This document shows, piece by piece, positions 1 to 7,186 of a DNA stretch of 11,790 nucleotides (within the stretch, counting starts at the first letter, position 1; each line of letters starts with the position of its first letter). The notes beneath the pieces were generated by a model that saw only the letters and a list, made by a program, of their open reading frames with translations, was not told the DNA's origin and ran no database searches. Source of the DNA: Chloroflexota bacterium. Lineage in GTDB: Bacteria; Chloroflexota; Anaerolineae; Anaerolineales; UBA4823. The stretch is from contig JAJZSS010000014.1 in assembly GCA_021849525.1 (NCBI GenBank), forward strand, positions 1 to 11,790. Reading direction: 5' to 3'. The position numbers and the translations under genes are program-made.

Positions 1-260
1 GACTTAGCTGGACATTCTGGTCGCTGAATCCTAATTCAGGGGATACGGGTGGTCTGCTGCTGGACGACTGGCAGAGCATCCATCAGGGCAAACAGGAAGT
101 GTTGGAAAAGATTCAGTATCCACTTAATTCCATCCCTCCACCGAAGCCTTCGCCCACAGCCATCATCGCTTTACCTCTTTTGTTGAATCAATCCGAGATC
201 ACCACCCTCAACCGGTGGCCGCCGTTCCGTGGACTACAGCCATATAATCACAGCGATTAG
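1..260 (+). CDS. GH5 endoglucanase (cellulase), C-terminal end only
   Basis: This is the 3' end of a gene that starts before the window; the reading frame begins at base 3 and stops with TAG at 258-260. The first visible residues include WTFWSLNPNSGDTGG followed by LLLDDWQ, which is the highly conserved beta-8 segment of glycoside hydrolase family 5 endoglucanases (beta-1,4-glucan hydrolysis, normally secreted). The catalytic glutamates lie upstream and cannot be checked. After the domain end (about IQYP) comes a short Pro/Ser-rich stretch (IPPPKPSPT) and about 30 residues of no recognisable character. The stop codon falls inside the first copy of a 42-bp tandem repeat, so the natural C-terminus may have been altered by repeat expansion. 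It converges on a cellulose-synthase-like glycosyltransferase. Seen: the motif and the stop. Inferred: secretion and glucan substrate. Confidence 0.8.
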   Translation, partial: LSWTFWSLNPNSGDTGGLLLDDWQSIHQGKQEVLEKIQYPLNSIPPPKPSPTAIIALPLLLNQSEITTLNRWPPFRGLQPYNHSD

Positions 261-358
261 ACGCCATGCCGTAGGTTACAGCCACGCGATCGCAGCAAGT
301 AGACACCCTGCCGTAGGCTGCAGCCATCGATCCGCAGCGAGTAGAGCTTTCCGAAAGC
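233..358. repeat. Degenerate 42-bp tandem repeat, three copies
   Basis: Three head-to-tail units of 42 bp lie at 233-274, 275-316 and 317-358. The first two share a core reading TACAGCC, then a variable part, then GCAGC or CAGC, TAGAC and TGCCGTAG; the third diverges over its last 15 bases. The 42-bp period is a multiple of three, so all plus-strand frames would repeat every 14 residues. I do not think the block is coding beyond the GH5 stop at 260, because the open frames there lack a ribosome binding site and resemble no family. It sits between two convergent genes, where minisatellite-like arrays are tolerated. It is not a CRISPR: there are no conserved repeats separated by unique spacers. 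Confidence 0.7.
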
Positions 359-456
359 CGCACAAGAGGTATCCTGGAGACCAATCCGTACCCGTGCTCC
401 TAACGGGCAACCGCGCCAAACTCGCAGTACTCCCTCCAACCGCGTATGCTCGGAGG
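359..456. other. Convergent intergenic stretch with weak hairpins
   Basis: No gene is visible between the repeat block and the stop codon of the glycosyltransferase. Two short dyads exist: CCCGT/ACGGG at 391-407 with a 7-base loop, and CCTCC/GGAGG at 433-456 with a 14-base loop. Neither is followed by a T-run on either strand, so any termination here is not of the simple intrinsic kind. Confidence 0.3.
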
Positions 457-2919
457 TCAGGCTGGTGGTGTGGGCGTGACAGGGACAATGGGTGTGGGTT
501 CCATGGTTCCGGGGTCGCCGGGTGTTAGTGTAATGAATGGTGTGAGCGTGGGCCCTGGCAACTGGGTAGAGGTGACACTCGGGAGATGTGTGGGCGAAGG
601 TGTTACAGGTGCTGCTGTTGGTAAAGGTGTTCCGGAAGGCGCTGGTGTTGCGGCGGTGGGAGTGGCCGACATAAATGGGGTGGGCGTGACACCCACCGTC
701 GTGGTAGGCGTCTCAGAAGGCAGCGGTGTATCCGGAATCGCCGTCGGTGATTCACTCCCTGGCGTGGGAGTCAGCGTGATCGTACCATCTGGCAGTGGCG
801 TCAGGGTTGGCTCTCCTGTTGGGACGATCGTAACGCCAGGCAAGCCTCCCCCAGCTTCACTGGTTGGCGAGGGGGTTGATGTAGGGGTAGGAGTGAAGCG
901 GCGCTCTTCAAGCGGTACCCTGTCAAAACCGAACAGGCGGCCTGGCGGCACATCTTGAGGCTGGTAGCGAGAATAATAGGATGGGACCTCTGGTCGGGGA
1001 ATTAACAGGGCAATCGCCCCCGCAGCCACAGCCACCACAACAAATCCTAATGCCCAGCGAGCTGCCCAATTCTCGTGCACCACATTGCGCGCCGGTACTT
1101 CAGAACGCCCTATATCCTGTGCCCCCATACTGAGCAGACTGTAAACCGGGGCAGCCAGGTACAACCCTCCCTGCCAGAAAAGCAGGGTAGCCATCAGCAA
1201 GGTACGAGATTCTGGCGTGTGCCAGAAGGCAGCAATTCCTGCCAGCACACACGCTGCTCCAATTCCTGCTTCCCAGCGCGTGACCTGCAGGGCTCTCCAC
1301 ATCTTTGACTGCGATCTGGCTTTAGGAGTGCGTAAGAATACTCCTTGCGCCTGGAATAGACCCTGGATAGAAGCCAGGGTAACCACCCAACCCAGGCTGA
1401 AGAAGCTGTACATGGTGATCACCGCTTTTTTCCAGCTCAAATGGAGTTTGTGACGCAGCACCCACAAAAATCGCCAGATATTCAAGATAAGAAAAACAGC
1501 GGGCATCACCAGCATGGGCAAAGTCAAGGGCCGGATAGCAGAGCCGATTTCAAACAGGCTGAATGCTGCTCCCAGGATCAAGAAAAAGGCGAAGAGCAGG
1601 TTGAGCACGTCCGAATACCATTGCAGCCCACCCGCCAGATAAAAATAGCGCTGGGCAGGTGTCAGGCGGTTGTCTGCCTCGATCCAGCGCGCCCATGGCA
1701 TCAGGGCTTCCCAATGTTTACGCAAAATCTGAATCCCGCCAAAGCACCAGCGGAAACGCTGTTTCTTTAACCCATCGAAAGTGAATGGCATTAATCCATA
1801 GCCATAAGTCTTATCGATATACAGGGATTGGTAGCCACGCTTCAGGATCCGCAGACTGGCCTCTGCATCCTCGGTGATACACCACTCATCCCAGCCGCCG
1901 ATTTCTTGCAGGACTGATTTGCGGATCAACCCCATGGTGCCGGCAAAGATAATGGCATTGTGTTCATTTCGAGTCGGGATGGAAACTTCAAAGAAATAGC
2001 GATAACTATAATAGGTAGCCTCGGTATAGGGATGGCCTTTGTAATCCCGGTAATCCTGAGGCGTCTGGACAAAGGCCAGCTGTGGATCGTTGAAGGCGGG
2101 CACCAGCTCCACCAGGAAGTTAGGTTCCACCTGGTAATCGGCATCGATGGTGCCGATGATTTCGGCGTCGGGAGCGGTTTGTGTAAGCGCAAAGTTTAAC
2201 GCCCCCGACTTATACCCGGGCCAGTTATCCAGGTGAAGATAGTGAAAACGCGGCCCCATTTGCTGGACAATAGCCTCCAGCGAGCGCCAGATCCGTTCAT
2301 CGGGGGTATTGTTATCGATCACCAGGACTTCGTAATTCGGGTAGTCCAGTTTGGCCAACGATTGTAAAGTGCGTTGAACCACTTCCGGCGGCTCATTGTA
2401 AGCCGGAACGTGTAACGAAACTTTTGGAGTATAGCCCGGGACAGGCTTCAGCTGCTTCACACGCCGCCGCCAGCTGAGGCGTGTGGTGGCCGCCAGGCTT
2501 TCAAAGGTATGGGTCAGTGCCAACAGCAGGGCAAAGGTTTCAACGAAGAAAAAGGTCAGGGCGAAGAGAAATGAAAGCGGATTGAGGGGCGTAAATGCGG
2601 TCACAGAGAAAGAATAAACGGAAAACAAGGCCGTAACCAGGAGCGTCATGCCCCACAGCACCTGACCCAGAGCATTCCAGTCTGGAAGCCAGATGGTGAC
2701 GGCCACCCCGATCAGGAAGCCAATAACACTCAGCAGCAAGATCTCCTCTGGAACGCCGAAAGTTAACAGCGCCCACCCATCGCCGATGAGGATAACAATT
2801 GCCAGCCAGGCCAGCGATATAAACCTGCTGCGTACCCGCAGGTGAAGACCTGCCAGGAGGAGGCCAAGAAAGCTGATGACGAACCAGCCAGCTGCGAGGT
2901 AAAGTGCTCGGGTTAACAT
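457..2919 (-). CDS. Processive family 2 glycosyltransferase, cellulose-synthase-like, with exported Thr/Pro-rich tail
   Basis: This 820-residue membrane enzyme probably polymerises a beta-glucan from a nucleotide sugar on the cytoplasmic face and extrudes it. About five membrane helices (residues 4-135) precede a GT-A domain (166-395) with VPAYNEP (171-177), DNN (202-204), DAD (259-261), TED (349-351) and QRFRW (387-391). Helices near 436-458, 464-487 and 498-522 follow, then a cytosolic FLRTPK (528-533) resembling the FxVTxK gating motif of cellulose synthases, then helices near 551-567, 573-597 and 621-641. Residues 674-820 are almost entirely Thr, Pro, Ser and Gly; the helix count places them outside. 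There is no PilZ domain. DNN and the RNEHNAII segment also recall NdvB-like beta-glucan synthases, so the linkage is open. The start has AGGAG at 2926-2930, overlapping the stop of the upstream TPR gene nine bases away. Confidence 0.92.
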   Translation of the reverse strand: MLTRALYLAAGWFVISFLGLLLAGLHLRVRSRFISLAWLAIVILIGDGWALLTFGVPEEILLLSVIGFLIGVAVTIWLPDWNALGQVLWGMTLLVTALFSVYSFSVTAFTPLNPLSFLFALTFFFVETFALLLALTHTFESLAATTRLSWRRRVKQLKPVPGYTPKVSLHVPAYNEPPEVVQRTLQSLAKLDYPNYEVLVIDNNTPDERIWRSLEAIVQQMGPRFHYLHLDNWPGYKSGALNFALTQTAPDAEIIGTIDADYQVEPNFLVELVPAFNDPQLAFVQTPQDYRDYKGHPYTEATYYSYRYFFEVSIPTRNEHNAIIFAGTMGLIRKSVLQEIGGWDEWCITEDAEASLRILKRGYQSLYIDKTYGYGLMPFTFDGLKKQRFRWCFGGIQILRKHWEALMPWARWIEADNRLTPAQRYFYLAGGLQWYSDVLNLLFAFFLILGAAFSLFEIGSAIRPLTLPMLVMPAVFLILNIWRFLWVLRHKLHLSWKKAVITMYSFFSLGWVVTLASIQGLFQAQGVFLRTPKARSQSKMWRALQVTRWEAGIGAACVLAGIAAFWHTPESRTLLMATLLFWQGGLYLAAPVYSLLSMGAQDIGRSEVPARNVVHENWAARWALGFVVVAVAAGAIALLIPRPEVPSYYSRYQPQDVPPGRLFGFDRVPLEERRFTPTPTSTPSPTSEAGGGLPGVTIVPTGEPTLTPLPDGTITLTPTPGSESPTAIPDTPLPSETPTTTVGVTPTPFMSATPTAATPAPSGTPLPTAAPVTPSPTHLPSVTSTQLPGPTLTPFITLTPGDPGTMEPTPIVPVTPTPPA
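460..900 (-). repeat. Low-complexity Thr/Pro tail-coding segment of the glycosyltransferase
   Basis: This part of the gene encodes residues 674-820, with recurring TPTPT, TLTP and TPSPT words but no fixed period. Similar tails act as wall-spanning or O-glycosylated linkers in surface proteins; on a synthase they are unusual. Long antisense reading frames rich in Gly and Val here are a by-product of the biased codons, not genes. Confidence 0.8.
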
Positions 2920-2928
2920 AATCTGCTC

Positions 2929-3573
2929 CTATTGGATGAAGTGGGTGAGGAAAATAAAGCCCAAAAGGAGCCCAAGGACAAATAGCATGCTGGATAGCAA
3001 AATGACTATCCACGCTCGCCGGCGGTCAGGCAGTTTGAGTGGCCCAGTCATAGCCCCAAATGCCAGCCAGATGGCAACAGGCGCCAGCAGCAGAGTCCCC
3101 AGCCCGGCCAGTGCAAGCCCAAGAAAAGCCAGACCGAGGATCCGATAAGCCCGCGCCAGCGGTTTTGGGTGTTTGGGAGGGTAAATCTGCGGAATAGAAC
3201 GATCTTTTGGGACCGCCAGGGATTGGTAATCTGTGCCCCGCACGAAGTAGAGCTGGTCTGTTTCTTCAATATAAGCCAGGAAAGGATCCGTTTTAAGCTT
3301 GGCCCACAGGGTGGTATACATACTCCGCTTCGCCAGGGGATGGTCGGGAGTCAGGCGAACCACCTGGCTCAGACACAGCAGCTTTTCCTCGCGGGATGGT
3401 GCGCTGTGAAAGCGCATCAACCAGGTTTCGATATTCTCGGGCTCGAGGCGGGTGGCTTCCAGGCTCATGCGGTAGGCATTCTCCCGGTCTCCCGCCTGCA
3501 GAGAATCATTAGCGCGGGATAGCAACTCGGCAGTAGATGTCATCTGAGTCTGCAATTTCGATGTCGCCTCCAT
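2929..3573 (-). CDS. TPR-like protein with two C-terminal membrane helices
   Basis: The 214-residue protein has an N-terminal helical part (residues 14-80) with tetratricopeptide-like spacing, including LLSRANDSLQAGDRENAY and the helix end LEPENIETW. A linker rich in Pro and charges (about 110-140) follows, then hydrophobic segments at about 144-173 and 187-212. It has no signal peptide, so the TPR part is expected in the cytoplasm, tethered to the membrane. I chose the start at 3573 (MEATSK) because AGGAAAGG lies six bases upstream; an in-frame ATG at 3672 has no comparable site, and ATG at 3543 is a poorer alternative. The stop TAG forms part of the Shine-Dalgarno site of the glycosyltransferase gene, so the two are likely translationally coupled. 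It may be an accessory or scaffold subunit of that synthase; this is inferred from position only. Confidence 0.75.
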   Translation of the reverse strand: MEATSKLQTQMTSTAELLSRANDSLQAGDRENAYRMSLEATRLEPENIETWLMRFHSAPSREEKLLCLSQVVRLTPDHPLAKRSMYTTLWAKLKTDPFLAYIEETDQLYFVRGTDYQSLAVPKDRSIPQIYPPKHPKPLARAYRILGLAFLGLALAGLGTLLLAPVAIWLAFGAMTGPLKLPDRRRAWIVILLSSMLFVLGLLLGFIFLTHFIQ

Positions 3574-3642
3574 ACATGCCTTTCCTGGTTGAGGCTGCAA
3601 AGTAAGGTGCAGCTCACAGGATGATTTATTCTCAAGTGTTGA

Positions 3643-3671
3643 AATATAGATCGATGCAGCATTAACTACCA
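3643..3671 (-). promoter_or_regulatory. Candidate promoter of the TPR-glycosyltransferase operon
   Basis: On the minus strand TATATT (3643-3648) lies 17 bases downstream of TGGTAG (3666-3671). The -10 match is fair and the -35 match is weak. The position, about 70 bases before the chosen start at 3573, is suitable. Confidence 0.27.
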
Positions 3672-3685
3672 TGGGGATTTCCCCA
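3672..3685. promoter_or_regulatory. Small dyad next to the candidate promoter
   Basis: TGGGG and CCCCA flank a 4-base centre, giving a perfect 14-bp inverted repeat directly upstream of the candidate -35 element. It could be an operator, but arms of five bases can arise by chance. The rest of 3686-3816 shows no gene and no other convincing signal. Confidence 0.3.
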
Positions 3686-3816
3686 CATTCCGGGTAGGGA
3701 GATTCCTGAGGTAACAGTGGCCTCCAAATTCCTCACTGATTGCCCATGCAGGTTGCGAGGGATTAAAAATACTCACTCACCCGCGGTAGGGCAGGCCACA
3801 TACCATCACTGCAATT

Positions 3817-3860
3817 AAAAAAATTGGCGCTATCAGGAGAATTTACTCTGATAGCGCCAA
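3817..3860 (-). terminator. Intrinsic terminator of the secreted repeat-protein gene
   Basis: A perfect 13-bp inverted repeat, TTGGCGCTATCAG at 3824-3836 and its complement at 3848-3860, encloses an 11-base loop. Read on the minus strand it is followed by an uninterrupted run of seven T (plus-strand A at 3817-3823). It lies 53 bases past the stop codon at 3913 and upstream of the TPR gene, so it separates the two transcription units. Confidence 0.88.
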
Positions 3861-3912
3861 CGAGCTTCACACAAGCCCTGCCTTATGGCAGGTATTTATG
3901 GATTGATATCCA

Positions 3913-5016
3913 CTAATCCGGATCGTTATCGAACCAGGTGAACGCATAATAGGCGGATTCGTCAACATTCTCGACCCGGATGGCGATTTCATCTTCGCCT
4001 TCCAGAGAACCCGGGATATCAAAGGTTCCGGTAAAGGTTCTCCCGCTCTTGATCGTCACGGTGTCCACCTCGATCCCGTTCTTCGCTCCCGATCCAACCT
4101 CATCCATCAGGATAGCATATTCACCTTTGGGGAAGTTAAAGGCCTTGATCGTGACGGAGTCATCAACATCAACCGAGAGAACAACCACATACGGAATGCC
4201 GCCTGTGGAAGTAGACGGGGCGCCACTGCCGGAATCGGAATCATCATCCGAGTTGATAAACCACCGGTACGCCAGGTAAGTGGATCCGTCCAATCCTTGC
4301 AAGCGCACTCGCAGAGAACCCCGGTCAACAGCCGCCGATGGAAATCTGACCGTCGCGTTGATGGCGCCATCAGAGCCAGCTTTGACTGTTCCCGCCTGCC
4401 GGCCTTGCATCACGCCGTTGCGGTTATTCCAATCGATCCAGACTGCCAGGCGTGCTCCCGCCGGCGCCCCGGTGACCTTGATGGTCACACTTTTATCTTC
4501 CACCACATCGGTGATGGTAATGTTTCCCGCGTTCAGCGAGCTGCCGGTGGGAATGCTGCTGCCCGAGCTGCTGGAGCTCCCGCCGCTAACGGCGGCACCT
4601 TTGCCCTTGGAGACATTCACAAACGATCGGTATGCAAACTGGCTGATATCGGCGGTTACTTCAACCCGTACAGCGAGCTTCTTTTGGGTTTTCAGGCTTG
4701 CCGGAATGGCATAAGTCGCCCTCCAGCTGCCTTCCCCGCTGGTTACAGCCGTTCCCACGATCTCCCCGGCTATCCCCTTGGTAACAGCTGCACCCATGCG
4801 CACTGTAACCGGCGTATTTGCCGCCATCCCGCTTACCCGGAGGGTTACGGATTCCCCGGATACAATGGACAGGACTTCCAGGCGCCCTGATTTACCCGCC
4901 GCAGTCTCAGCCGCCAGCGCTGGCTGAACCGCTGCAACGAGCATACTCACAATCATGGTGAAAGCCAGTGCCAGATAGGCGAACCGGGCTCTCGATGTTG
5001 TTTTCAGATTATTCAT
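3913..5016 (-). CDS. Secreted protein of three tandem beta-rich repeats, function unknown
   Basis: The protein has 367 residues. Residues 1-36 form a signal peptide: basic start, hydrophobic core ALAFTMIVSMLVAAV, and ALA cleavage box at 33-35. The mature part holds three related units at about 45-135, 164-256 and 274-363. Each begins with a strand pair around SVT(L/I)(R/K) and ends with an aromatic motif: FAYRSFVN (127-134), LAYRWFIN (248-255), YAFTWFDN (357-364). The units are joined by Ser/Gly-rich and Asp/Ser-rich linkers. The pattern suggests immunoglobulin-like beta sandwiches. There is no LPXTG, membrane anchor or enzyme motif. The mature protein is acidic toward its C-terminus. AAAGGA at 5025-5030 supports the ATG at 5016. 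The gene lies downstream of guaB with its own leader, and ends at the terminator at 3817-3860. I do not recognise a named family. Confidence 0.88.
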   Translation of the reverse strand: MNNLKTTSRARFAYLALAFTMIVSMLVAAVQPALAAETAAGKSGRLEVLSIVSGESVTLRVSGMAANTPVTVRMGAAVTKGIAGEIVGTAVTSGEGSWRATYAIPASLKTQKKLAVRVEVTADISQFAYRSFVNVSKGKGAAVSGGSSSSSGSSIPTGSSLNAGNITITDVVEDKSVTIKVTGAPAGARLAVWIDWNNRNGVMQGRQAGTVKAGSDGAINATVRFPSAAVDRGSLRVRLQGLDGSTYLAYRWFINSDDDSDSGSGAPSTSTGGIPYVVVLSVDVDDSVTIKAFNFPKGEYAILMDEVGSGAKNGIEVDTVTIKSGRTFTGTFDIPGSLEGEDEIAIRVENVDESAYYAFTWFDNDPD

Positions 5017-5038
5017 CGGTTAAATCCTTTCGTCTATT

Positions 5039-5085
5039 GCTACCTCCAGGTCACTTTGTCGCGAGCTTGCGACCCGACAGGTAGC
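5039..5085 (-). promoter_or_regulatory. Structured 5' leader of the secreted-protein mRNA
   Basis: Minus-strand GCTACCT (5079-5085) pairs with AGGTAGC (5039-5045) as a 7-bp outer stem. Inside it GTCGC (5069-5073) pairs with GCGAC (5058-5062) around a 6-base loop. The outer stem ends eight bases before the Shine-Dalgarno site at 5025-5030. It matches no riboswitch class I can recall; it could stabilise the mRNA or control ribosome access. Confidence 0.48.
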
Positions 5086-5103
5086 CCAATTCCTTTCCAG
5101 CCA

Positions 5104-5109
5104 AGTATA
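5104..5109 (-). promoter_or_regulatory. Candidate -10 element for the secreted-protein gene
   Basis: TATACT on the minus strand would start transcription near 5097, just ahead of the folded leader. No convincing -35 hexamer is visible at 16-18 bases. The surrounding 5086-5189 is AT-rich and otherwise empty. Confidence 0.3.
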
Positions 5110-5189
5110 GTAGGCGATTGTTCAGGAATCTTTAATAAACGATTAGGATTTTATCTGGAAGCCGATGTGTCATAGCGAGGTACAAATGA

Positions 5190-6650
5190 TCAAACCCGAT
5201 CCACATCATGCGAGCGGCTTTCGCTCATCCCTGCCGGCGTGATCTCGACGAATTCAGCATTAATTTGCAGCTCGGGGATATTGCGCGCCCCGCCATAGCT
5301 AAGGGCTGAACGCAGCCCACCTACCAACTGGTAGAGAATTTCGCTCACCTGCCCCCGGTAAGGCACCACCGCCTCCACGCCCTCGGGCACCACCTTGGAC
5401 CAATCTTCCGGGTCTTCGGCGCTCTCATCCTCCCCGCGCTCCACCTGGCGGCGGCCCATCGCTGCCCCCAGGGAGGCCATGCCGCGCACCACCTTGACCT
5501 TGCGCCCATCCCGGATCACTGGCACCCCTGGTGCTTCGTCGCAGCCGGCGAACAGGCTCCCAATCATAACGCTGTCTGCTCCCGAGGCCAGGGCTTTGAC
5601 CATATCACCCGAATTGCGGATCCCGCCATCGGCGATAATCGGCAGGTCGAGACCATCCTTCACCAGCCCTTTCCGGCTGTCCATGATGGCCGTCAACTGC
5701 GGTACGCCAAAACCGGTGACAATCCGCGTGGTGCAGATCGAGCCAGGGCCGATGCCCACTTTGATTGCATCCGCTCCAGCCTGGGCCAGATCGCGCGCCC
5801 CCTCGGCGGTCGCCACATTCCCCGCCACGATCAATGCCCGCGGAAATGCGGTTTTCAGCTGCCTGACAAAGCGCAGGCAGTGGTCGGCATGCCCGTGGGC
5901 AATATCGAGCACCAATAGATCCGCCCCCGCCTCCAACAAAACCTCGGCGCGCTTCAGCTCGTTCTCCGTCACGCCCACCGCCGCGCCAACCCGCAGCCGG
6001 TCTTTTCCATCCACAGTTGCCAGCGGGTAACGCTCGAATTTCGTCAGATCGCGCATGGTGATCAAACCCAACAGGTGATCGGCCTCATCAACAACCGGTA
6101 ATTTCTCCACGCGGTGTTCATACATGATGTGCCGAGCCTGTTCCGGCGTCACATGTGGCCCGGCAGTGATCAGGCGTTCACGCGGGGTCATTGCCAGGCG
6201 CACCTCTCTCCCATTTTTGGGAGAAATCCCCAGATCCCGACGGGTGAGCAAACCCAGCAAGCGTCCCTCAGGATCGACAACCACCAACCCGCTCACCTGC
6301 CAGCGCCGCATGGCAGCTTCCGCCTGCGCGACAGTCGCCTCTGGTGCGATGGCATACGGCTTCTCGATAATATACCCATACGTTCGTTTGACAAAGTTCA
6401 CCTGCTCAGCCTGCATCTCAGGCGTCATAAAGCGGTGGATGATCCCGATCCCTCCGGCGCGGGCCATGGCAATTGCCATAGTCCCCTCAGTGACCGTATC
6501 CATATTGGCGCTCACGACCGGCAGTTTTATCCGGATATCCCCCACCAACCGCGTCGAAGTGTCCACATCCTGCCGCGATATCACCGGCGAGCGCTTGGGA
6601 AGTAGGAGCACATCGTCAAAAGTAAGACCTTTATTGGGGCGGATTTTCAT
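5190..6650 (-). CDS. guaB: Inosine-5'-monophosphate dehydrogenase
   Basis: This enzyme oxidises IMP to XMP with NAD+, the committed step of guanine nucleotide synthesis, in the cytoplasm as a tetramer. At 486 residues it has the usual bacterial length. The N-terminus [11 protein letters not shown] (8-18) and [10 protein letters not shown] (46-55) are diagnostic. A pair of CBS domains fills about 95-205. The barrel contains D249-AHGH ([10 protein letters not shown]), the substrate loop [11 protein letters not shown] with catalytic Cys306, [10 protein letters not shown] (340-349), the flap [12 protein letters not shown] (389-400) and VPYRG (429-433). The C-terminal ESRSHDV is a common family ending. 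AAGGAG at 6660-6665 precedes the ATG by nine bases. No other purine gene is adjacent. Nothing is missing or broken. Confidence 0.98.
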   Translation of the reverse strand: MKIRPNKGLTFDDVLLLPKRSPVISRQDVDTSTRLVGDIRIKLPVVSANMDTVTEGTMAIAMARAGGIGIIHRFMTPEMQAEQVNFVKRTYGYIIEKPYAIAPEATVAQAEAAMRRWQVSGLVVVDPEGRLLGLLTRRDLGISPKNGREVRLAMTPRERLITAGPHVTPEQARHIMYEHRVEKLPVVDEADHLLGLITMRDLTKFERYPLATVDGKDRLRVGAAVGVTENELKRAEVLLEAGADLLVLDIAHGHADHCLRFVRQLKTAFPRALIVAGNVATAEGARDLAQAGADAIKVGIGPGSICTTRIVTGFGVPQLTAIMDSRKGLVKDGLDLPIIADGGIRNSGDMVKALASGADSVMIGSLFAGCDEAPGVPVIRDGRKVKVVRGMASLGAAMGRRQVERGEDESAEDPEDWSKVVPEGVEAVVPYRGQVSEILYQLVGGLRSALSYGGARNIPELQINAEFVEITPAGMSESRSHDVDRV

Positions 6651-6677
6651 TTGGAGATACTCCTTAATGCAATTTTT

Positions 6678-6714
6678 CCGGGTTTTATAAAAGCCATTTT
6701 ATAGGCTTACCCGG
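6678..6714 (-). promoter_or_regulatory. Folded leader upstream of guaB
   Basis: On the minus strand CCGGGTAAGCC (6704-6714) can pair with GGCTT (6691-6695) and ACCCGG (6678-6683 complement), leaving a 7-base bulge and an AT-rich 8-base loop. No T-run follows, so it is not an intrinsic terminator. It lies 12 bases upstream of the guaB Shine-Dalgarno site. It does not look like a guanine riboswitch. Confidence 0.38.
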
Positions 6715-6741
6715 CAAACAGATTTCATTTTCCACCCTGGT

Positions 6742-6768
6742 AGTATAACAGCCAAGACGGATTGGCTG
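6742..6768 (-). promoter_or_regulatory. Candidate extended -10 promoter of guaB with overlapping dyad
   Basis: Minus-strand TGTTATACT (6742-6750) fits an extended -10 element and would start transcription near 6735. A perfect 7-bp dyad, CAGCCAA (6749-6755) and TTGGCTG (6762-6768) with a 6-base centre, overlaps its upstream edge and the spacer. The dyad could be an operator for a purine or nucleotide regulator. It does not resemble the E. coli PurR site closely. Confidence 0.38.
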
Positions 6769-6799
6769 GGTTTCTACTTCATTTCTGACCTGGCTGGCT

Positions 6800-7186
6800 C
6801 TAGCTGGTAGCCAGTAGCCTGCTTTTCCGCCTCTGCACCAGAAGCAAAGCCAGGATAATCACCCAGGTACTGATCCGCAAAGTCATCGCTATGATGCTAT
6901 CCACGGCTACCACATCCCGGTAGGCAGTTTGCAGGATCACCATCACCAGGCTGTGAGCCAGCAAGGTTGCTCCTGCTGCCGGAAGAGCCAGAGAATGGTT
7001 TTTCCAGATTAAAATCGAAGTGATAAATACACTGATCACCCCTACTGTGAAGTTGTATACCGGCACCCAGTCAATGACATAATAATCCTGGACCTTACCC
7101 AGCAACACCTGCCCACCGGCAGCTACAGCCATCCCACCAATGATTACAGCCAGAATAGCAGCAATTTTCGAGAAAATCGTATTCAC
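6800..7186 (-). CDS. Small four-helix membrane protein, function unknown
   Basis: The 128-residue protein is predicted to cross the membrane four times (about 7-29, 42-61, 65-86, 98-117) and ends in a basic tail, VQRRKSR, which favours a cytoplasmic C-terminus. I recognise no family. The start is the GTG at 7186, because a near-perfect AAGGAGGA (7191-7198) lies four bases upstream; the ATG at 7228 would lie deep inside the preceding gene and adds a polar stretch. The GTG overlaps the TGA of the methyltransferase-like gene by four bases (GTGA), so translation is probably coupled and the two proteins may act together. It is the last gene of the four-gene operon. Confidence 0.72.
   Translation of the reverse strand: MNTIFSKIAAILAVIIGGMAVAAGGQVLLGKVQDYYVIDWVPVYNFTVGVISVFITSILIWKNHSLALPAAGATLLAHSLVMVILQTAYRDVVAVDSIIAMTLRISTWVIILALLLVQRRKSRLLATS

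Noticed and set aside
233..358. Possible CRISPR array
   Set aside because: Units are contiguous and diverge along their length, with no constant repeat separated by unique spacers, and no cas gene is near.
229..528. Plus-strand open frame with 14-residue repeats (SH...AASR...AVG)
   Set aside because: The periodicity comes from the 42-bp DNA repeat. It overlaps the end of the GH5 gene, lacks a ribosome site and resembles no protein.
446..958. Gly/Val-rich plus-strand open frame opposite the glycosyltransferase tail
   Set aside because: It is the antisense of Thr/Pro codons, which gives Gly and Val words automatically. It has no ribosome site and no domain.
3877..3892. CCTGCC/GGCAGG hairpin after the secreted-protein stop
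   Set aside because: It has only six pairs and no T-run. The perfect terminator at 3817-3860 downstream explains the ending.
4280..4890. Long plus-strand frames opposite the secreted-protein gene
   Set aside because: They lie wholly inside a gene with a signal peptide, repeats and a terminator, and show no domain or start signal.
5395..6690. Plus-strand frames opposite guaB
   Set aside because: guaB is unmistakable and intact, and the antisense frames are compositional shadows.
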